Source: DATLLN01 sp963720885 (GTDB lineage: Bacteria > Actinomycetota > Thermoleophilia > Gaiellales > JAICJC01). Taken from it: a stretch of 64,000 bases of DNA. How positions within the stretch are numbered: position 1 is the first letter of the stretch; every line of letters starts with the position of its first letter. Shown here piece by piece: positions 35,976 through 45,091 of this stretch. The stretch is taken from assembly GCA_963720885.1 (NCBI GenBank), contig CAVRGW010000002.1, forward strand, positions 558,001 through 622,000. The letters are read 5' to 3'. A model generated the notes under the pieces. It saw only the letters and a program-made list of their open reading frames with translations, made no database searches and was not told the origin of the DNA. A program made the position numbers and the translations under genes.

Positions 35976-36004
35976 GCAACAACGGGGTCAGACCCCTTTG
36001 TTGC
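35976..36004. terminator. Bidirectional hairpin with GGGGTCAGACCCC core
   Basis: GCAACAA and TTGTTGC flank C-GGGGT-CAG-ACCCC-T, giving a 12-pair interrupted stem with a CAG loop. It separates the convergent lactonase and RraA genes and can terminate both. The core is the dispersed repeat also found at 1.2, 37.8 and 62.5 kb. Confidence 0.75.
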
Positions 36005-36018
36005 ATCAAGCGCCGGTG

Positions 36019-36645
36019 TTACAGCACGTCGAAGCGGCGAAACGCGTCGGTGGCGCTCTCGCCGCTCGCGACGGCGTCGCGGAAGTCGTCCTCGCCGCGG
36101 GCCTTCGCCGCGGCGCGCTCCAGCACGTCCGCGGCGACCGCCTGCGGCACAACCACCACGCCATCGTTGTCGGCCACCACGGTGTCACCGGCGGCGACGG
36201 CCACCCCTCCCACGGTCACCTCCACGCCGTGCGCGGTCACATCGAGCCGGCCGTCGATGTCCAGCGGCGACGTGCCGGCCGCGAACACCGGATAGCCGAG
36301 CTCGGCGATCTGCACCGTGTCACGGATCAGCCCGTCGGTCACGGTGCCGACCGCGCCGCGCGCCCGGCATGTCGTCGAGAGCAGCTCGCCCCAGACGGCG
36401 GCCGCGTCCGACGGCCCGCTGGCCACCACGACAAGATCGCCCTCCGACACGGCGTCAAGCGCCGCCAGCAGCCCGGCATAGCGCTCGCCCGTCCGCGGAG
36501 CGGCCGGCGCGCACTGCATCGTGAAGGCCCGGCCGGTCAGCGTCCCGGTGCCCGAGTAGCGGGTCAGCCGCCCGATGCTCTGCCGGCGCAGGCCGATCGC
36601 ATCGAGCGCATCCGAGACCTGCGCCGCGCGCGGGTCAGGCGACAC
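36019..36645 (-). CDS. RraA/HMG-aldolase-family protein
   Basis: 208 residues. The RraA fold shows SGTGTLTGRAFTMQC near the N-terminus and the active-site run RGAVGTVTDGLIRDT (G-x20-R-D type metal/substrate motif), then VVADNDGVVVVPQ. Members with the R-D pair are class II 4-hydroxy-4-methyl-2-oxoglutarate or oxaloacetate aldolases; without partners RraA inhibits RNase E. In this catabolic operon an aldolase role is likely. GTG start is chosen to fit the corrected end of the preceding dehydratase; an upstream in-frame GTG is possible. Confidence 0.85.
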   Translation of the reverse strand: MSPDPRAAQVSDALDAIGLRRQSIGRLTRYSGTGTLTGRAFTMQCAPAAPRTGERYAGLLAALDAVSEGDLVVVASGPSDAAAVWGELLSTTCRARGAVGTVTDGLIRDTVQIAELGYPVFAAGTSPLDIDGRLDVTAHGVEVTVGGVAVAAGDTVVADNDGVVVVPQAVAADVLERAAAKARGEDDFRDAVASGESATDAFRRFDVL

Positions 36646-37820
36646 GGGCGGCGGCCTCCGCAAACTCACGGACCGCGTCGCGGTTCAGCTCGATCCCCAG
36701 GCCCGGCCGCGCGCGGGATCCCCAGCCGCCCGCTGTCGAAGACCAGCTCGTCGACCGTCAGCTCCTTGCGCAGCCGCGACTCGCACAGCTCCGCCGGCAG
36801 GAACTCGAAGAACGGCATATGCGGCGTGACCGTGGCCAGGTGCGCCGCGGCCGCCACCGAGATCCCCGTCTTCCACGCGTGGGGCACCACCCGCAGGCCG
36901 GCTTCGCCCGCCATGTCGCACACTCGCCGCGCCTCGGTGAACCCGCCCACGCGGCCGATGTCCGGCTGGACGACGTCGACTGCGGATCGCTCGATCAGCT
37001 GCGCGAACTCGTGCCTCGACGACAGCCACTCGCCGGCGGCGATGGCCACGGGCGACGCCGCCGCCAGCCTTGCGTAGCCGTCGAGGTCGTCCGTCCAGAG
37101 CGGGGTCTCGAGGAAGAAGATGTCGTATTCCGCGATCCGCTCGGCAACGGCGAGCGCACGCTCGACCGTGTCGAACGCGTACTGCGCATCGACCATCAGC
37201 GTCATCTCGGGCCCGGCCGCCGCGCGCACCTCGCGCGCCACCTCGACCACCCAGTCGTCCGGGCCGGACAGGCCCTTGTGCGCGTACGGGCCGGAGAACG
37301 TCGCCTCCAGCTTGGCCGCCGTGAACCCCAGGTCGCGCGCCCGCGTCGCCCAGCCGACCATCGACTCGACGTACGCCTCGAACGACGACACCTCCGGCTG
37401 CAGCGATGCGTACGGCGTCAGCGTCTGGCCGCGCGCATCGCCCCACAGCTGCCAGCACGGCACGCCCTCGGCCTTGCCGCGGAGGTCCCACAGCGCGATG
37501 TCGATCGCGCCGATCGCGTGCACCAGCGCGCCGCGGCGCCCGGTCATGCAGGTGCCGACGTACAGCTCCTGCCAGATCGCCTCGACGTCGGCCGGGTCGC
37601 GGCCGATCAGCAGCGGCCGCAGCCCCCGGTCCATCGTGTGCGTCCCCGGCGCGTCGATGCAGGCGCGGGCGATCCACGCGTTGAGATCGGTCTCGCCGAT
37701 CCCGGTCAGGCCCTCGTCCGTCTCGATCTCGACGACGATCGTGTCCTGGGCCGAGCTGGTCGCCCCCACGTCGTAGCCGGGGTCGAGCAGGACGTGCGTG
37801 CGGATGTCGGTGATGCGCAC
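36635..37820 (-). CDS. Enolase-superfamily dehydratase 4, C-terminus shifted by a frameshift
   Basis: Paralogue of dehydratase 3 with ligands in MVDAQYAF, FLETPLWTDDLDGY and AAGEWLSSRHEF, plus VPHAWKTGIS. The frame as read ends at 36666 with an unrelated tail after LGIPRA. In the next frame the sequence continues GLGIELNRDAVREFAEAAARVA to a stop at 36635, matching the paralogue's ending (PGLGIELNRDVLEEFEQAA). Loss of two bases in a CGCGCG run near 36710 explains it. About 395 residues if repaired. The loss of the last ~20 residues may or may not matter. GTG start follows the SDR stop closely. Confidence 0.85.
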
Positions 37821-37834
37821 CGGGTCAGACCCGG
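37820..37834. repeat. Dispersed palindrome CCGGGTCAGACCCGG
   Basis: A perfect 15-base palindrome with CAG loop. On the minus strand it contains the stop codon of the SDR gene and touches the GTG of the dehydratase that follows, so it sits at a gene junction inside the operon. Confidence 0.6.
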
Positions 37835-38598
37835 CTGTAGCCGCCGTCGATGGAGATGTTCGCGCCCGTCAGGAAGCCGGCCTCGTTCGCGCACAGGAAC
37901 ACGCACGCGTCCGCGACCTCCGTGACGTCCCCGAACCTGCCGATCGGGTGCCGCGCCAGCAGCTCCCGCTCGAAAGCGCGGCCGTCGTCCATCGCCACCA
38001 TCACCGACTCGTGCAGCTCGGTCGCGATCACCCCCGGCATCAGCGTGTTCGAGCGGATGCCCTGCGGCCCGTACTCCACGGCGATGTGATCCGAGAGCAT
38101 GTTCAGGCCTGCCTTCGAGATGTCGTACCCGCAGTCGCCGGCCCACACCGTGATCGCGCAGACGGAGCTCATGTGGACGATCGCTCCGCCGCCCGCCTCG
38201 AGCATGTGCGGGATCGAGTACTTGGCGACCAGAAACGGCCCACGCAGGTTCGTGCGGATCAGCTCGTCGAACTCGTCGACCGGCCAGTCGGCGACGTTCT
38301 TCCACTCGGTCGCGTCGATGCCGGCGTTGTTGATGACGGCGTCGATGCCGCCCATCGCCTCCGCCGCCGCCTCCACGACGGCCTGCGCACCCTCCGGCTG
38401 GGACACGTCGCCGACCACGGCAACCGCGGTGCCGCCCGCGGCCGTGATCCGGTCGACCGTGTCCTTCGTGCGACCCTCGTCGCGGCCGCCGCAGGCCACT
38501 GCGGCGCCCTCCGCCGCGAACCGCAGGGCGACTTCGCGTCCGATGCCGCTGGACGCACCGGTGACGAGCGCCCGCCTTCCCTGTAGTCGTGTGCTCAC
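37825..38598 (-). CDS. SDR-family oxidoreductase
   Basis: 257 residues. Motifs TGASSGIG, VINNAGID, HMSSVCA and YDISK; GGRDEGR after strand 2 suggests NADP(H). C-terminus NISIDGGYSRV is a normal SDR end. GTG start overlaps the upstream SDR stop and has AAGGAG close upstream. Part of the six-gene minus-strand operon with phosphoesterase, permease, second SDR, dehydratase and RraA. Confidence 0.92.
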   Translation of the reverse strand: MSTRLQGRRALVTGASSGIGREVALRFAAEGAAVACGGRDEGRTKDTVDRITAAGGTAVAVVGDVSQPEGAQAVVEAAAEAMGGIDAVINNAGIDATEWKNVADWPVDEFDELIRTNLRGPFLVAKYSIPHMLEAGGGAIVHMSSVCAITVWAGDCGYDISKAGLNMLSDHIAVEYGPQGIRSNTLMPGVIATELHESVMVAMDDGRAFERELLARHPIGRFGDVTEVADACVFLCANEAGFLTGANISIDGGYSRV

Positions 38599-39410
38599 GG
38601 TGCTCCTTCGATGTCGAGAGGTGGATACGCGTAGCATCGCGCCATCGCGCCGCCGTCGGCAATGATCTCCGCGCCGTTGATGTACGACGCCCGGTCGGAC
38701 AACAGGAAGGCGACGACATCGGCCATCTCCTCCGGCTGGCCGGCGCGCAGCATCGGCGCCAGCAGTCCCTCGCGGCGCATGCCCTCCTCGCGGCTCAGGT
38801 CGGGCGGCAGCGTGGTGTGCGTCATCGGCGTCTCGATCACGCCGGGCAGCACCGCGTTGCACCGGATGCCGAACGGGCCGTAATCCACGGCAATGCTCTT
38901 GGTCGCCAGCAGCACGGCCGCCTTGGCCGAGCCGTACACGTAGTACCCGGGGAAGGATGCGGCGCCCTGGATCGACGAGATGTTGACGATCGAGCCGCCG
39001 CCCGACCGCAGCATCCGTCGGACGGCGATCGCAGCGCCGTACATCGGCCCCAGCTGCAGCACCCGCAGCCCGTCCTGGATGTGCTGGGCGGAAACCTCGT
39101 GGGCCGGGCTCGACCAGTCGATCCCGGCGTTGTTCACCCAGTGGCGGAGCGTGCCCAGTCGCTCCGCCTCGTCGGCCGCACGCTCGTGGTCATCCCACTC
39201 GCCCACGTCGCCGGCCAGCGGATGGAACGAACCGCCGAGCTCCCCCGCCGTGCGTTCGAGCGCAGCCTCGTCACGGTCGACGCCGACCACCGTGATCGAG
39301 TCGGCCAGCAGCCGCTCCGCGATCGCACGCCCGATGCCCATCGCCGCCCCCGTGACGACGGCGACGGGGGGCCGGGCGGACCCGGCCCCCTGTCCCTGCA
39401 GATCCGTCAC
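38595..39410 (-). CDS. SDR-family oxidoreductase (paralogue of the SDR at 46.5 kb)
   Basis: 271 residues. Motifs TGAAMGIG, WVNNAGIDW, NISSIQGAA and YGSAK; VDRDE after strand 2 favours NAD(H). It shares long blocks with the SDR at 46546-47337, including LRHWVNNAGID, QHI-DGLRVL and the unusual C-terminal IADGGAMARCY tail. GTG start overlaps the permease stop. Confidence 0.92.
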   Translation of the reverse strand: MTDLQGQGAGSARPPVAVVTGAAMGIGRAIAERLLADSITVVGVDRDEAALERTAGELGGSFHPLAGDVGEWDDHERAADEAERLGTLRHWVNNAGIDWSSPAHEVSAQHIQDGLRVLQLGPMYGAAIAVRRMLRSGGGSIVNISSIQGAASFPGYYVYGSAKAAVLLATKSIAVDYGPFGIRCNAVLPGVIETPMTHTTLPPDLSREEGMRREGLLAPMLRAGQPEEMADVVAFLLSDRASYINGAEIIADGGAMARCYAYPPLDIEGAP

Positions 39411-41038
39411 TCCGGAGGGATCTCCGCGTATGCCAGATCGATATCGACGCCCTGGCTCTTGCGAATCGCCTTGGCGACGAAGTAGTAGATGATCGCCAGC
39501 GCGATCGTCACACCGAAGATGGTGAACATCTTCTGCTTGTCCTCGAGGAAGAACTGCGCCGGGTAGTGGAAGTACAGCACCCAGATGAACACGCAGGTTG
39601 CGATTGCGCCGGCGCCCGCGATCGAGACCACGGGGATGCCGGCGACCGTCTTCTTCGTCGTCGACGCCCGGTAGAGGTCGGGCTTGGTGTACGGCACCAG
39701 CACGGCCGCGAGGCCGACCAGCGCCATCGCGATCAGCTGCACCAGGGTCGCATACACGAGCACCTGGAAGAAGCTCGATCCGGTCACCGCCCACCACAGC
39801 GTGAGGAACGACGCGACCAGCGTGATGATCACCGCGACATACGGCGAGCCGTTGCCGGAGAGCCGCGTCACGAACTTCGGCAGGATGCCGTCGAACGCGT
39901 ACGCGAACAGCATGCGCGTCGGCTGGATGAACGAGATGTAGCAGATCAGCGGCCAGAACAGGATGTAGCCGCCGAACAGGATGATCGCGATGATCGAGCT
40001 TCCGGTCGATGCCGCGACCAGCGAGAAGTACTGCGGAGCGATCGCAACCTCGCCACCGCCGTTCGCCGCGATCATGAACGGCGTACCGAACGTGTGGAAG
40101 AAGATCGCCGCGCAGACCGCGACGACCAGCGGGCCGACGACGGCCGCGATGGCCATGTTGTTCGCGGTCTTGATCGTGCTGGCCTGACGCAGCTCACCGC
40201 CGATGAACGTCGACCAGTACGAGAAGATCGAGAACGTCGCGAAGAAGCCCATGACCGGGATGGTGTTGCTCCAGTCGAACGACGGGTCCGTATTCACCCC
40301 GGCGTCCTGGGCGGTCTTGATGGTGTTCTGATAGGAGTTGTCTCCAGCGCCGATCGACTTCGCGAAGTCGTTGAAGTTGGAGATGAACGTGCTGTGCGAC
40401 GTGAACAGTGCGATCAGGACGCTGAGTGCCAACGTGGCGGTGACCAGCCAGAAGATCACATTCTGCACGCGTAGCGTCCAGCCCCACCCGCCGGCCAGGA
40501 TCAGCGCCGAGAGGCACATCATCAGGCCGCCGAGGGCGATCGTCCAGTTCTTCGTCTGGATGTCGGCACTCCACTCGACCAGCGTCGGCCAGCCGCCGAC
40601 GAGGCCGATCCCCTGTAACCCCGGGGCGAGGCCGATCGTGACGAACGCTATCCCGAAGAAGGCGTTCGACAACAACCCCGCCAAGGTCATACAGAAGGAT
40701 GAGATCAACCCGACCATCGGGTGGATCACTCGGCTGACCAACATGTAGTCACCGCCTGATCTTGGGATCATGGCGGTCAGGAGCCCGAACGCATAGGACA
40801 TGGCGAGCCCCATCGGGATCACCAGCAACAGGCCGACCAGATAGTTGCCGCCCGGGAACAGGGCGAACACGAAGAAGAACCCCGCCGCGAGAGACTGCGC
40901 GGGGTGGCCGGGAATGAAGTTGATGATCAGGGACGATCGCGGCGTGACACCACGGACGAGTCCGGTGGCGTTACGCGCGAACATGCCGTGGGAGGGTGCC
41001 GGGGGCGGCGACTCTCCTGCGGCTGACATCTCACTCAC
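39407..41038 (-). CDS. APC-superfamily amino acid/organic cation permease
   Basis: 543 residues, ~12 helices. Helix 1 region GVTPRSSLIINFIPG, helix 2-3 IPMGLAMSYAFGLLTAMIPRSGGDY (split by a short turn) and the later FIQPTRMLFAYAFDGILP loop are APC features; PRSGGDYM is the usual substrate-proximal motif. Likely the uptake system for this operon's substrate, which could be an amino compound rather than a free sugar acid. GTG start with AAAGGAGG six bases upstream. Co-transcribed with the phosphoesterase before it. Confidence 0.9.
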   Translation of the reverse strand: MSEMSAAGESPPPAPSHGMFARNATGLVRGVTPRSSLIINFIPGHPAQSLAAGFFFVFALFPGGNYLVGLLLVIPMGLAMSYAFGLLTAMIPRSGGDYMLVSRVIHPMVGLISSFCMTLAGLLSNAFFGIAFVTIGLAPGLQGIGLVGGWPTLVEWSADIQTKNWTIALGGLMMCLSALILAGGWGWTLRVQNVIFWLVTATLALSVLIALFTSHSTFISNFNDFAKSIGAGDNSYQNTIKTAQDAGVNTDPSFDWSNTIPVMGFFATFSIFSYWSTFIGGELRQASTIKTANNMAIAAVVGPLVVAVCAAIFFHTFGTPFMIAANGGGEVAIAPQYFSLVAASTGSSIIAIILFGGYILFWPLICYISFIQPTRMLFAYAFDGILPKFVTRLSGNGSPYVAVIITLVASFLTLWWAVTGSSFFQVLVYATLVQLIAMALVGLAAVLVPYTKPDLYRASTTKKTVAGIPVVSIAGAGAIATCVFIWVLYFHYPAQFFLEDKQKMFTIFGVTIALAIIYYFVAKAIRKSQGVDIDLAYAEIPPE

Positions 41039-41066
41039 GATGTTCCTCCTTTTCCATGACGCATTT

Positions 41067-42056
41067 TCACCCGATCACGAACTGGTGAGAGACGACCTCG
41101 TTCGGCGCGAGCTTGACCGTCACGCCGTGGATGCGGCCGCTGTTGTACTCGGATCCCGAGTTGATGCAGAGCGTTCGACCGATGCGCGCCTCCCCGCGCG
41201 ACTCGTGGATATGCCCGTGCAGCGCAAGGAGCGGCTGGTACTCCTCGATCAGCTGGCGGACCGCGGTTGAGCCGACCGGGATCGGGTTCGGCTGACCACT
41301 CTTGAAGACGACCGTCAGGTCGGGGTTGATCTCATTGGCCGTGTCAAGGCCGGAATCGTGGGGCGGGACGTGCAGGTTGAAGATCGCCGTCTCCGGCGAC
41401 TCCAGCCGCTCGGCCATGCGCTTGATCCGCGCATACAGCTCGTCCTCGCCCAGCTCGCGCGGGCTGTTCCACGGCGTCGGGTTCGCGTAGGCGCACGAGA
41501 TCATCTCGTGGTCGCCGACCCGGACGATCCGGTCGTCGCACGCCTGCACATGCGCCGCGTTCTCGATCACCGGGTCACAGCTCCACGGATCGTCGTTGCC
41601 CGGCATCACGAATACGTCAATGCCGTAGTCGGCCATCCGCTCGTCCGCCAGGTGGATCCAGCGCCGCAGCTCGTCCACGATCACCTGCTCGAACAGCTGC
41701 TCGCGGATCTCGGCATCGCCGTGCGCCTCGCTGACCTGCTCCGCGCTGGCCCGCCAGGGGTACATGCCGTTGTAACGGATCGCACCCTCCAGCTTCTCCA
41801 GATCCGCCTCGCCCTTCCCGCGCTGCCGCTCCCCCAGGAACTCGGCCGTGAACGACTCGCCGTCGATCGTGATCGGCACGATGGCCTTGCCGGTCAGGTC
41901 GCCGCCCATGATCAGCGCCGACACGCCGTAGAACCGGCCGGCACCCAGGAACTTCCGCCAGCACTGGTCGGACCCGTGGACGTCCGACGCGTAGTACAGG
42001 TCGAGCGTCGCCGCCGCAGCCTGGTCCTCGCGCTTCTTGCGGCGTATCAGCTGCAC
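41067..42056 (-). CDS. Calcineurin-like metallophosphoesterase
   Basis: 329 residues. The five metal motifs are present: DVHGSD, GGDLTG, GNDDPW, HVPPHDSG and GHIHESRG. GTG start, GGAGG eight bases before. First gene of the operon leading into an APC permease and SDRs. A dinuclear phosphodiesterase or phosphatase; a role in removing phosphate from a transported compound is possible but inferred only from position. The LacI-type site 23 bases upstream probably controls it. Confidence 0.9.
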   Translation of the reverse strand: MQLIRRKKREDQAAAATLDLYYASDVHGSDQCWRKFLGAGRFYGVSALIMGGDLTGKAIVPITIDGESFTAEFLGERQRGKGEADLEKLEGAIRYNGMYPWRASAEQVSEAHGDAEIREQLFEQVIVDELRRWIHLADERMADYGIDVFVMPGNDDPWSCDPVIENAAHVQACDDRIVRVGDHEMISCAYANPTPWNSPRELGEDELYARIKRMAERLESPETAIFNLHVPPHDSGLDTANEINPDLTVVFKSGQPNPIPVGSTAVRQLIEEYQPLLALHGHIHESRGEARIGRTLCINSGSEYNSGRIHGVTVKLAPNEVVSHQFVIG

Positions 42057-42078
42057 GTGGGGATCCTCCAGATTGTCC

Positions 42079-42092
42079 TACAAACGATTGCA
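42079..42092. promoter_or_regulatory. LacI-type operator TACAAACGATTGCA
   Basis: Its core CAAACGATTG is identical (on the opposite strand) to the site at 49600-49613. It is centred ~30 bases before the phosphoesterase start, in the only promoter space of the six-gene operon, and a 12-base palindrome AGAGCATGCTCT adjoins it at 42092-42103. Confidence 0.65.
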
Positions 42093-42143
42093 GAGCATGC
42101 TCTCACGGTGGCGGACCTCCGTCAAGCCTTTCCAGCAGCAGCG

Positions 42144-43244
42144 TCACAGCTCGATCACCACCCGCCCGCCGGCGCCGGACGCGGTGATCTCGCACGCCTC
42201 GTTGATGCGATCGAGCGGCATCCGATGGGTGACCAGCGGGTCCAGCTCCAACCGCCCCGACGCGGCCAGCCGCGCCAGCCCCGGCACGTGCAGAGCCGGG
42301 TTCGCGCCACCCAGGTTCGACCCCAGAATCGTGTGCTCGAACTGCGTCGCGTCGTACACGTCGAAGCCGGCCTTGACGCCCATCGCGGGCTGCCCGATCA
42401 GCACCGTCGTGCCGCCGTCGCGCACCGACCGGAAGGCCTGCTCGGCGACGTCGGCGATGCCGATCGCCTCGAATGCATGGTCGACGCCGCCGGGCACGAT
42501 CGCCCGGATCTGGTCGGCCGGATCGCCCTCGGCCGGATCGACCGCGTGGGTCGCTCCCAGGCCGAGCGCCATCGCACGCTTGTCGGGCAACGGGTCGACG
42601 GCGATCACCGGCTGCGCCGAGATCAGGCCGGCACCCAGCACCGCCGCCAGGCCGACCCCGCCGCACCCGAAGACGGCGACCGATTCCCCAGGGCGAACGT
42701 TTGCACGACGGGTCACGGACATCACGCCGGTGGTCACGCCGCACCCAAGCAGGCACGCGAGGGCGGGCTCCAGATCGCCCGTGACGGGGATCGCCGCGTT
42801 GGCCGGGACGACCGCATGGTCGGCGAACGACGACACCAGCGCCAGGTGGTACACCCGCTCGGCGCCGCGGTGCAGCCGGGTCGTGCCGTCGCGCAACGTG
42901 CCCGCGTCCATGCAGGCCGCGGCCTCGAGGCACAGGTTCGCTCGCCCCTCGAGGCAGAACCTGCAGCGTCCGCAGGGCGGCGCGAAGGTGAGCACGACCG
43001 GCTCGCCGACGCGCGACTCGTCGACCCCCTCGCCCACCGCCTCGACCACGCCGGCGCCCTCGTGGCCGAGCACGATCGGCAGCGGCGACGGCCACTTGCC
43101 GTCCATGAACGACAGGTCGCTGCGGCAGATGCCTGTTGCCAGCATGCGCACGAGCACCTCGTCTCGGCGCGGCTCGTCCAGCTCCACGTCGCCGACCACC
43201 AGCGGCGCCTTGGCCTGCTCCATGACGGCCGCGCGGATGATCAT
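42144..43244 (-). CDS. Zinc-dependent alcohol dehydrogenase (class III-like MDR)
   Basis: 366 residues. Catalytic zinc: Cys in TGICRSD, His-Glu in LGHEGAGVVE, Cys in LLGCGVTTG. Structural zinc: CGRCRFCLEGRANLC. NAD fold FGCGGVGLAAV with Asp in AVDPLPDK. The pattern fits class III/aryl or NAD-mycothiol-dependent-type dehydrogenases. ATG overlaps the stop of the LacI gene before it, so regulator and enzyme are one transcript. CGAACGTTTG inside the coding sequence near 42694 is probably incidental. Confidence 0.93.
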   Translation of the reverse strand: MIIRAAVMEQAKAPLVVGDVELDEPRRDEVLVRMLATGICRSDLSFMDGKWPSPLPIVLGHEGAGVVEAVGEGVDESRVGEPVVLTFAPPCGRCRFCLEGRANLCLEAAACMDAGTLRDGTTRLHRGAERVYHLALVSSFADHAVVPANAAIPVTGDLEPALACLLGCGVTTGVMSVTRRANVRPGESVAVFGCGGVGLAAVLGAGLISAQPVIAVDPLPDKRAMALGLGATHAVDPAEGDPADQIRAIVPGGVDHAFEAIGIADVAEQAFRSVRDGGTTVLIGQPAMGVKAGFDVYDATQFEHTILGSNLGGANPALHVPGLARLAASGRLELDPLVTHRMPLDRINEACEITASGAGGRVVIEL

Positions 43245-44278
43245 GCAGCGACTCCCGGCGCTGCGGTCGAGCCGCGCACCACCAGTTCGGGCGGCGTCTC
43301 GACGGTGATGTCACGCGGGGCAGCACCCTCGACCTGGTCGATCAGCGAGTCGACGGCCACGCGGCCGAGCTCCGACAGCGGCATCCGGATCGCGGTCAGC
43401 GGTACCTCCAGGCACTCGCACAATGGGTCGTCGTCGTAGCCGACCAGCGACAGGTCGGACGGGATCGAGCGCCCCGCCAGACGGGCGCCGGCGATGGCGC
43501 CGACGGCCTGGTTGATGTTCGACGCGAACACGCCTGTCGGTGGCGTCTTGCTGCCGAGCAGCTCCTGCATCGCCGCGAGCCCGCCCCGCTCGTCGAACGG
43601 CGCGGCGACCACGGTGCAGCGATGTCCGGCCGCCCCCACGGCGTCGACGAAGCCGTCCGCGCGGCGGCGTGCCGTGTCCAGCTCCTCGGGGCCGGAGATG
43701 TGTGCCAGCCGCGTGTGGCCGAGACCGAGCAGGTGCTCGGCGGCGAGCCGCCCGGCGTCCTCCTCGCGCATCGCCGCGTTGCGGCCGCTGCCCAGGTGGC
43801 GGCGATTGACGAACACGCACGGGATCGGGTCCTCGACGAGGTGGTCGAACAGCGGACTGCCGGGCCGCGCACTGGCGATCAGCAGGCCGTCGATCCTGCC
43901 CTCCTCCACCAGCCGCTCGTAGGCCTGCTGGGCGCTCGACGCGCCCAGATCCTCGGCCAGCAGCACGACGAAGTCGCGCTCCCAGGCGCGGTCGAACGCG
44001 CCGCGGATGATCGCCGAGTACACCGGGTTTCGCAGCGACGGCACCAGCAGTCCGAGGGCGCCGGCCGACGCCAGCTTGAGGCCGCGGGCCATCGCGTTGG
44101 GGCGGTAGCGCAGACGCGTCGCCGCCTCCTCGATCCGCAGCCTGGTCTCGGGCCGGACGGCCGCCTCGCTGCCGCCGTTGAGCACGCGCGACGCGGTCGA
44201 GACGTGCACTCCCGCCGCCTCGGCGACGTCCTCGAGGCGGGTCGGACGAGAGCTCTGTCGCTGCACCATCGTCGCCAT
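43241..44278 (-). CDS. LacI-family transcriptional regulator 1
   Basis: 345 residues. DNA-binding domain TRLEDVAEAAGVHVSTASRVLNGG with hinge helix PNAMARGLKLASAGALGLLVP; periplasmic-binding-protein-like sensor domain with NPVYSAIIRGAFDRA and LSLVGYDDDPLCECLEVPLT. The recognition helix STASRVLN is of the type that binds CAAACG-half-site operators. Co-transcribed with an alcohol dehydrogenase. A palindrome lies in the divergent promoter between it and the nucleotidyltransferase gene, consistent with autoregulation. Confidence 0.95.
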   Translation of the reverse strand: MATMVQRQSSRPTRLEDVAEAAGVHVSTASRVLNGGSEAAVRPETRLRIEEAATRLRYRPNAMARGLKLASAGALGLLVPSLRNPVYSAIIRGAFDRAWERDFVVLLAEDLGASSAQQAYERLVEEGRIDGLLIASARPGSPLFDHLVEDPIPCVFVNRRHLGSGRNAAMREEDAGRLAAEHLLGLGHTRLAHISGPEELDTARRRADGFVDAVGAAGHRCTVVAAPFDERGGLAAMQELLGSKTPPTGVFASNINQAVGAIAGARLAGRSIPSDLSLVGYDDDPLCECLEVPLTAIRMPLSELGRVAVDSLIDQVEGAAPRDITVETPPELVVRGSTAAPGVAA

Positions 44279-44300
44279 CCTAACGAACCTGCGCCGATTG

Positions 44301-44314
44301 CGCTAACGTTTGCG
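44301..44314. promoter_or_regulatory. LacI-type operator CGCTAACGTTTGCG
   Basis: CGC-TAACGTTT-GCG is a near-palindrome around ACGT in the 39-base gap between the LacI-1 gene and the divergent plus-strand gene. It ends three bases before that gene's ATG, leaving little room for a leader, so the plus-strand mRNA may be leaderless. Confidence 0.55.
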
Positions 44315-44317
44315 TGG

Positions 44318-45091
44318 ATGGGTATTGACCCGGATGTCGTGGTCGAGGCAACGCGGCTGATCGAGGCCGGAAACGCCGACGGCTGCACGGTGCGGGTGAT
44401 GGGGGGCGTGGCCGTCAGGATGCACGCCAGCAACGACCTCCACCCCGCCCTTCGCCGCACCTACGGCGACATCGACCTGGTCGCCGGCAAGAAGGACGGC
44501 CGCAAGACGCTGAACCTGCTGAAGGCCGCAGGCTACGAGGCGAACGACCGTTTCAACGCCATGAACGGCGGGCGCAGGCTGGTCCTCTATGACATGGACA
44601 ACGGTCGTCAGCTGGACGTCTTCGTCGGCGAGTTCGAGATGTGCCACAAGATCCCGATCGCCCAGCGGCTGAACCTCGACCCGCAGACGGTGCCGCTGGC
44701 CGAGCTACTGCTGACCAAGCTGCAGGTCGTCCGCACGAACCGCAAGGACGTGATCGACATCTGCGCGCTCCTGCTCGACCACGACGTCGGCGAGACCGAC
44801 GGCGAGACGGTCAACGCGGCCTACATCGCCTCCCTGCTGTCCGGCGACTGGGGACTGTGGCGGACGAGCCGCGGGACGATCGAGACGACCCGCGCGGAGC
44901 TGCCGTCGCTCGATCTCGAGCCGGCCGAGCGCGATCTGATCGACAGCCGGCTGACGGCGCTGTGGAATCGCGTCGAGGAGCAGCCGAAGTCCTTCCGCTG
45001 GAAGAGCCGGTCCAAGATCGGCGATCGCAGCCGCTGGTACGAGGAGCCCGAGGAGATCGGGCACCGGACGCTGGACGCGGACGACGAGTGA
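44318..45091 (+). CDS. Nucleotidyltransferase-fold protein (AbiEii-like)
   Basis: 257 residues. Nucleotidyltransferase signature: VRVMGGVAVRMH on the first helix, then RRTYGDIDLVAGKKDG with the two metal aspartates and LDVFVGEF with the third acidic residue; RKDVIDICALLLDHDVG follows as the helical part. This resembles AbiEii-type NTases, which serve as toxins or as sugar/nucleotide modifiers. It is co-translated (GTGA) with a sugar epimerase and no antitoxin-like gene is adjacent, so a metabolic or modification role is as likely as defence. No ribosome site precedes the ATG. Confidence 0.65.
   Translation: MGIDPDVVVEATRLIEAGNADGCTVRVMGGVAVRMHASNDLHPALRRTYGDIDLVAGKKDGRKTLNLLKAAGYEANDRFNAMNGGRRLVLYDMDNGRQLDVFVGEFEMCHKIPIAQRLNLDPQTVPLAELLLTKLQVVRTNRKDVIDICALLLDHDVGETDGETVNAAYIASLLSGDWGLWRTSRGTIETTRAELPSLDLEPAERDLIDSRLTALWNRVEEQPKSFRWKSRSKIGDRSRWYEEPEEIGHRTLDADDE

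Noticed and set aside
42694..42703. CGAACGTTTG as an additional LacI operator
   Set aside because: It is inside the alcohol dehydrogenase coding sequence, imperfect, and not near a promoter.
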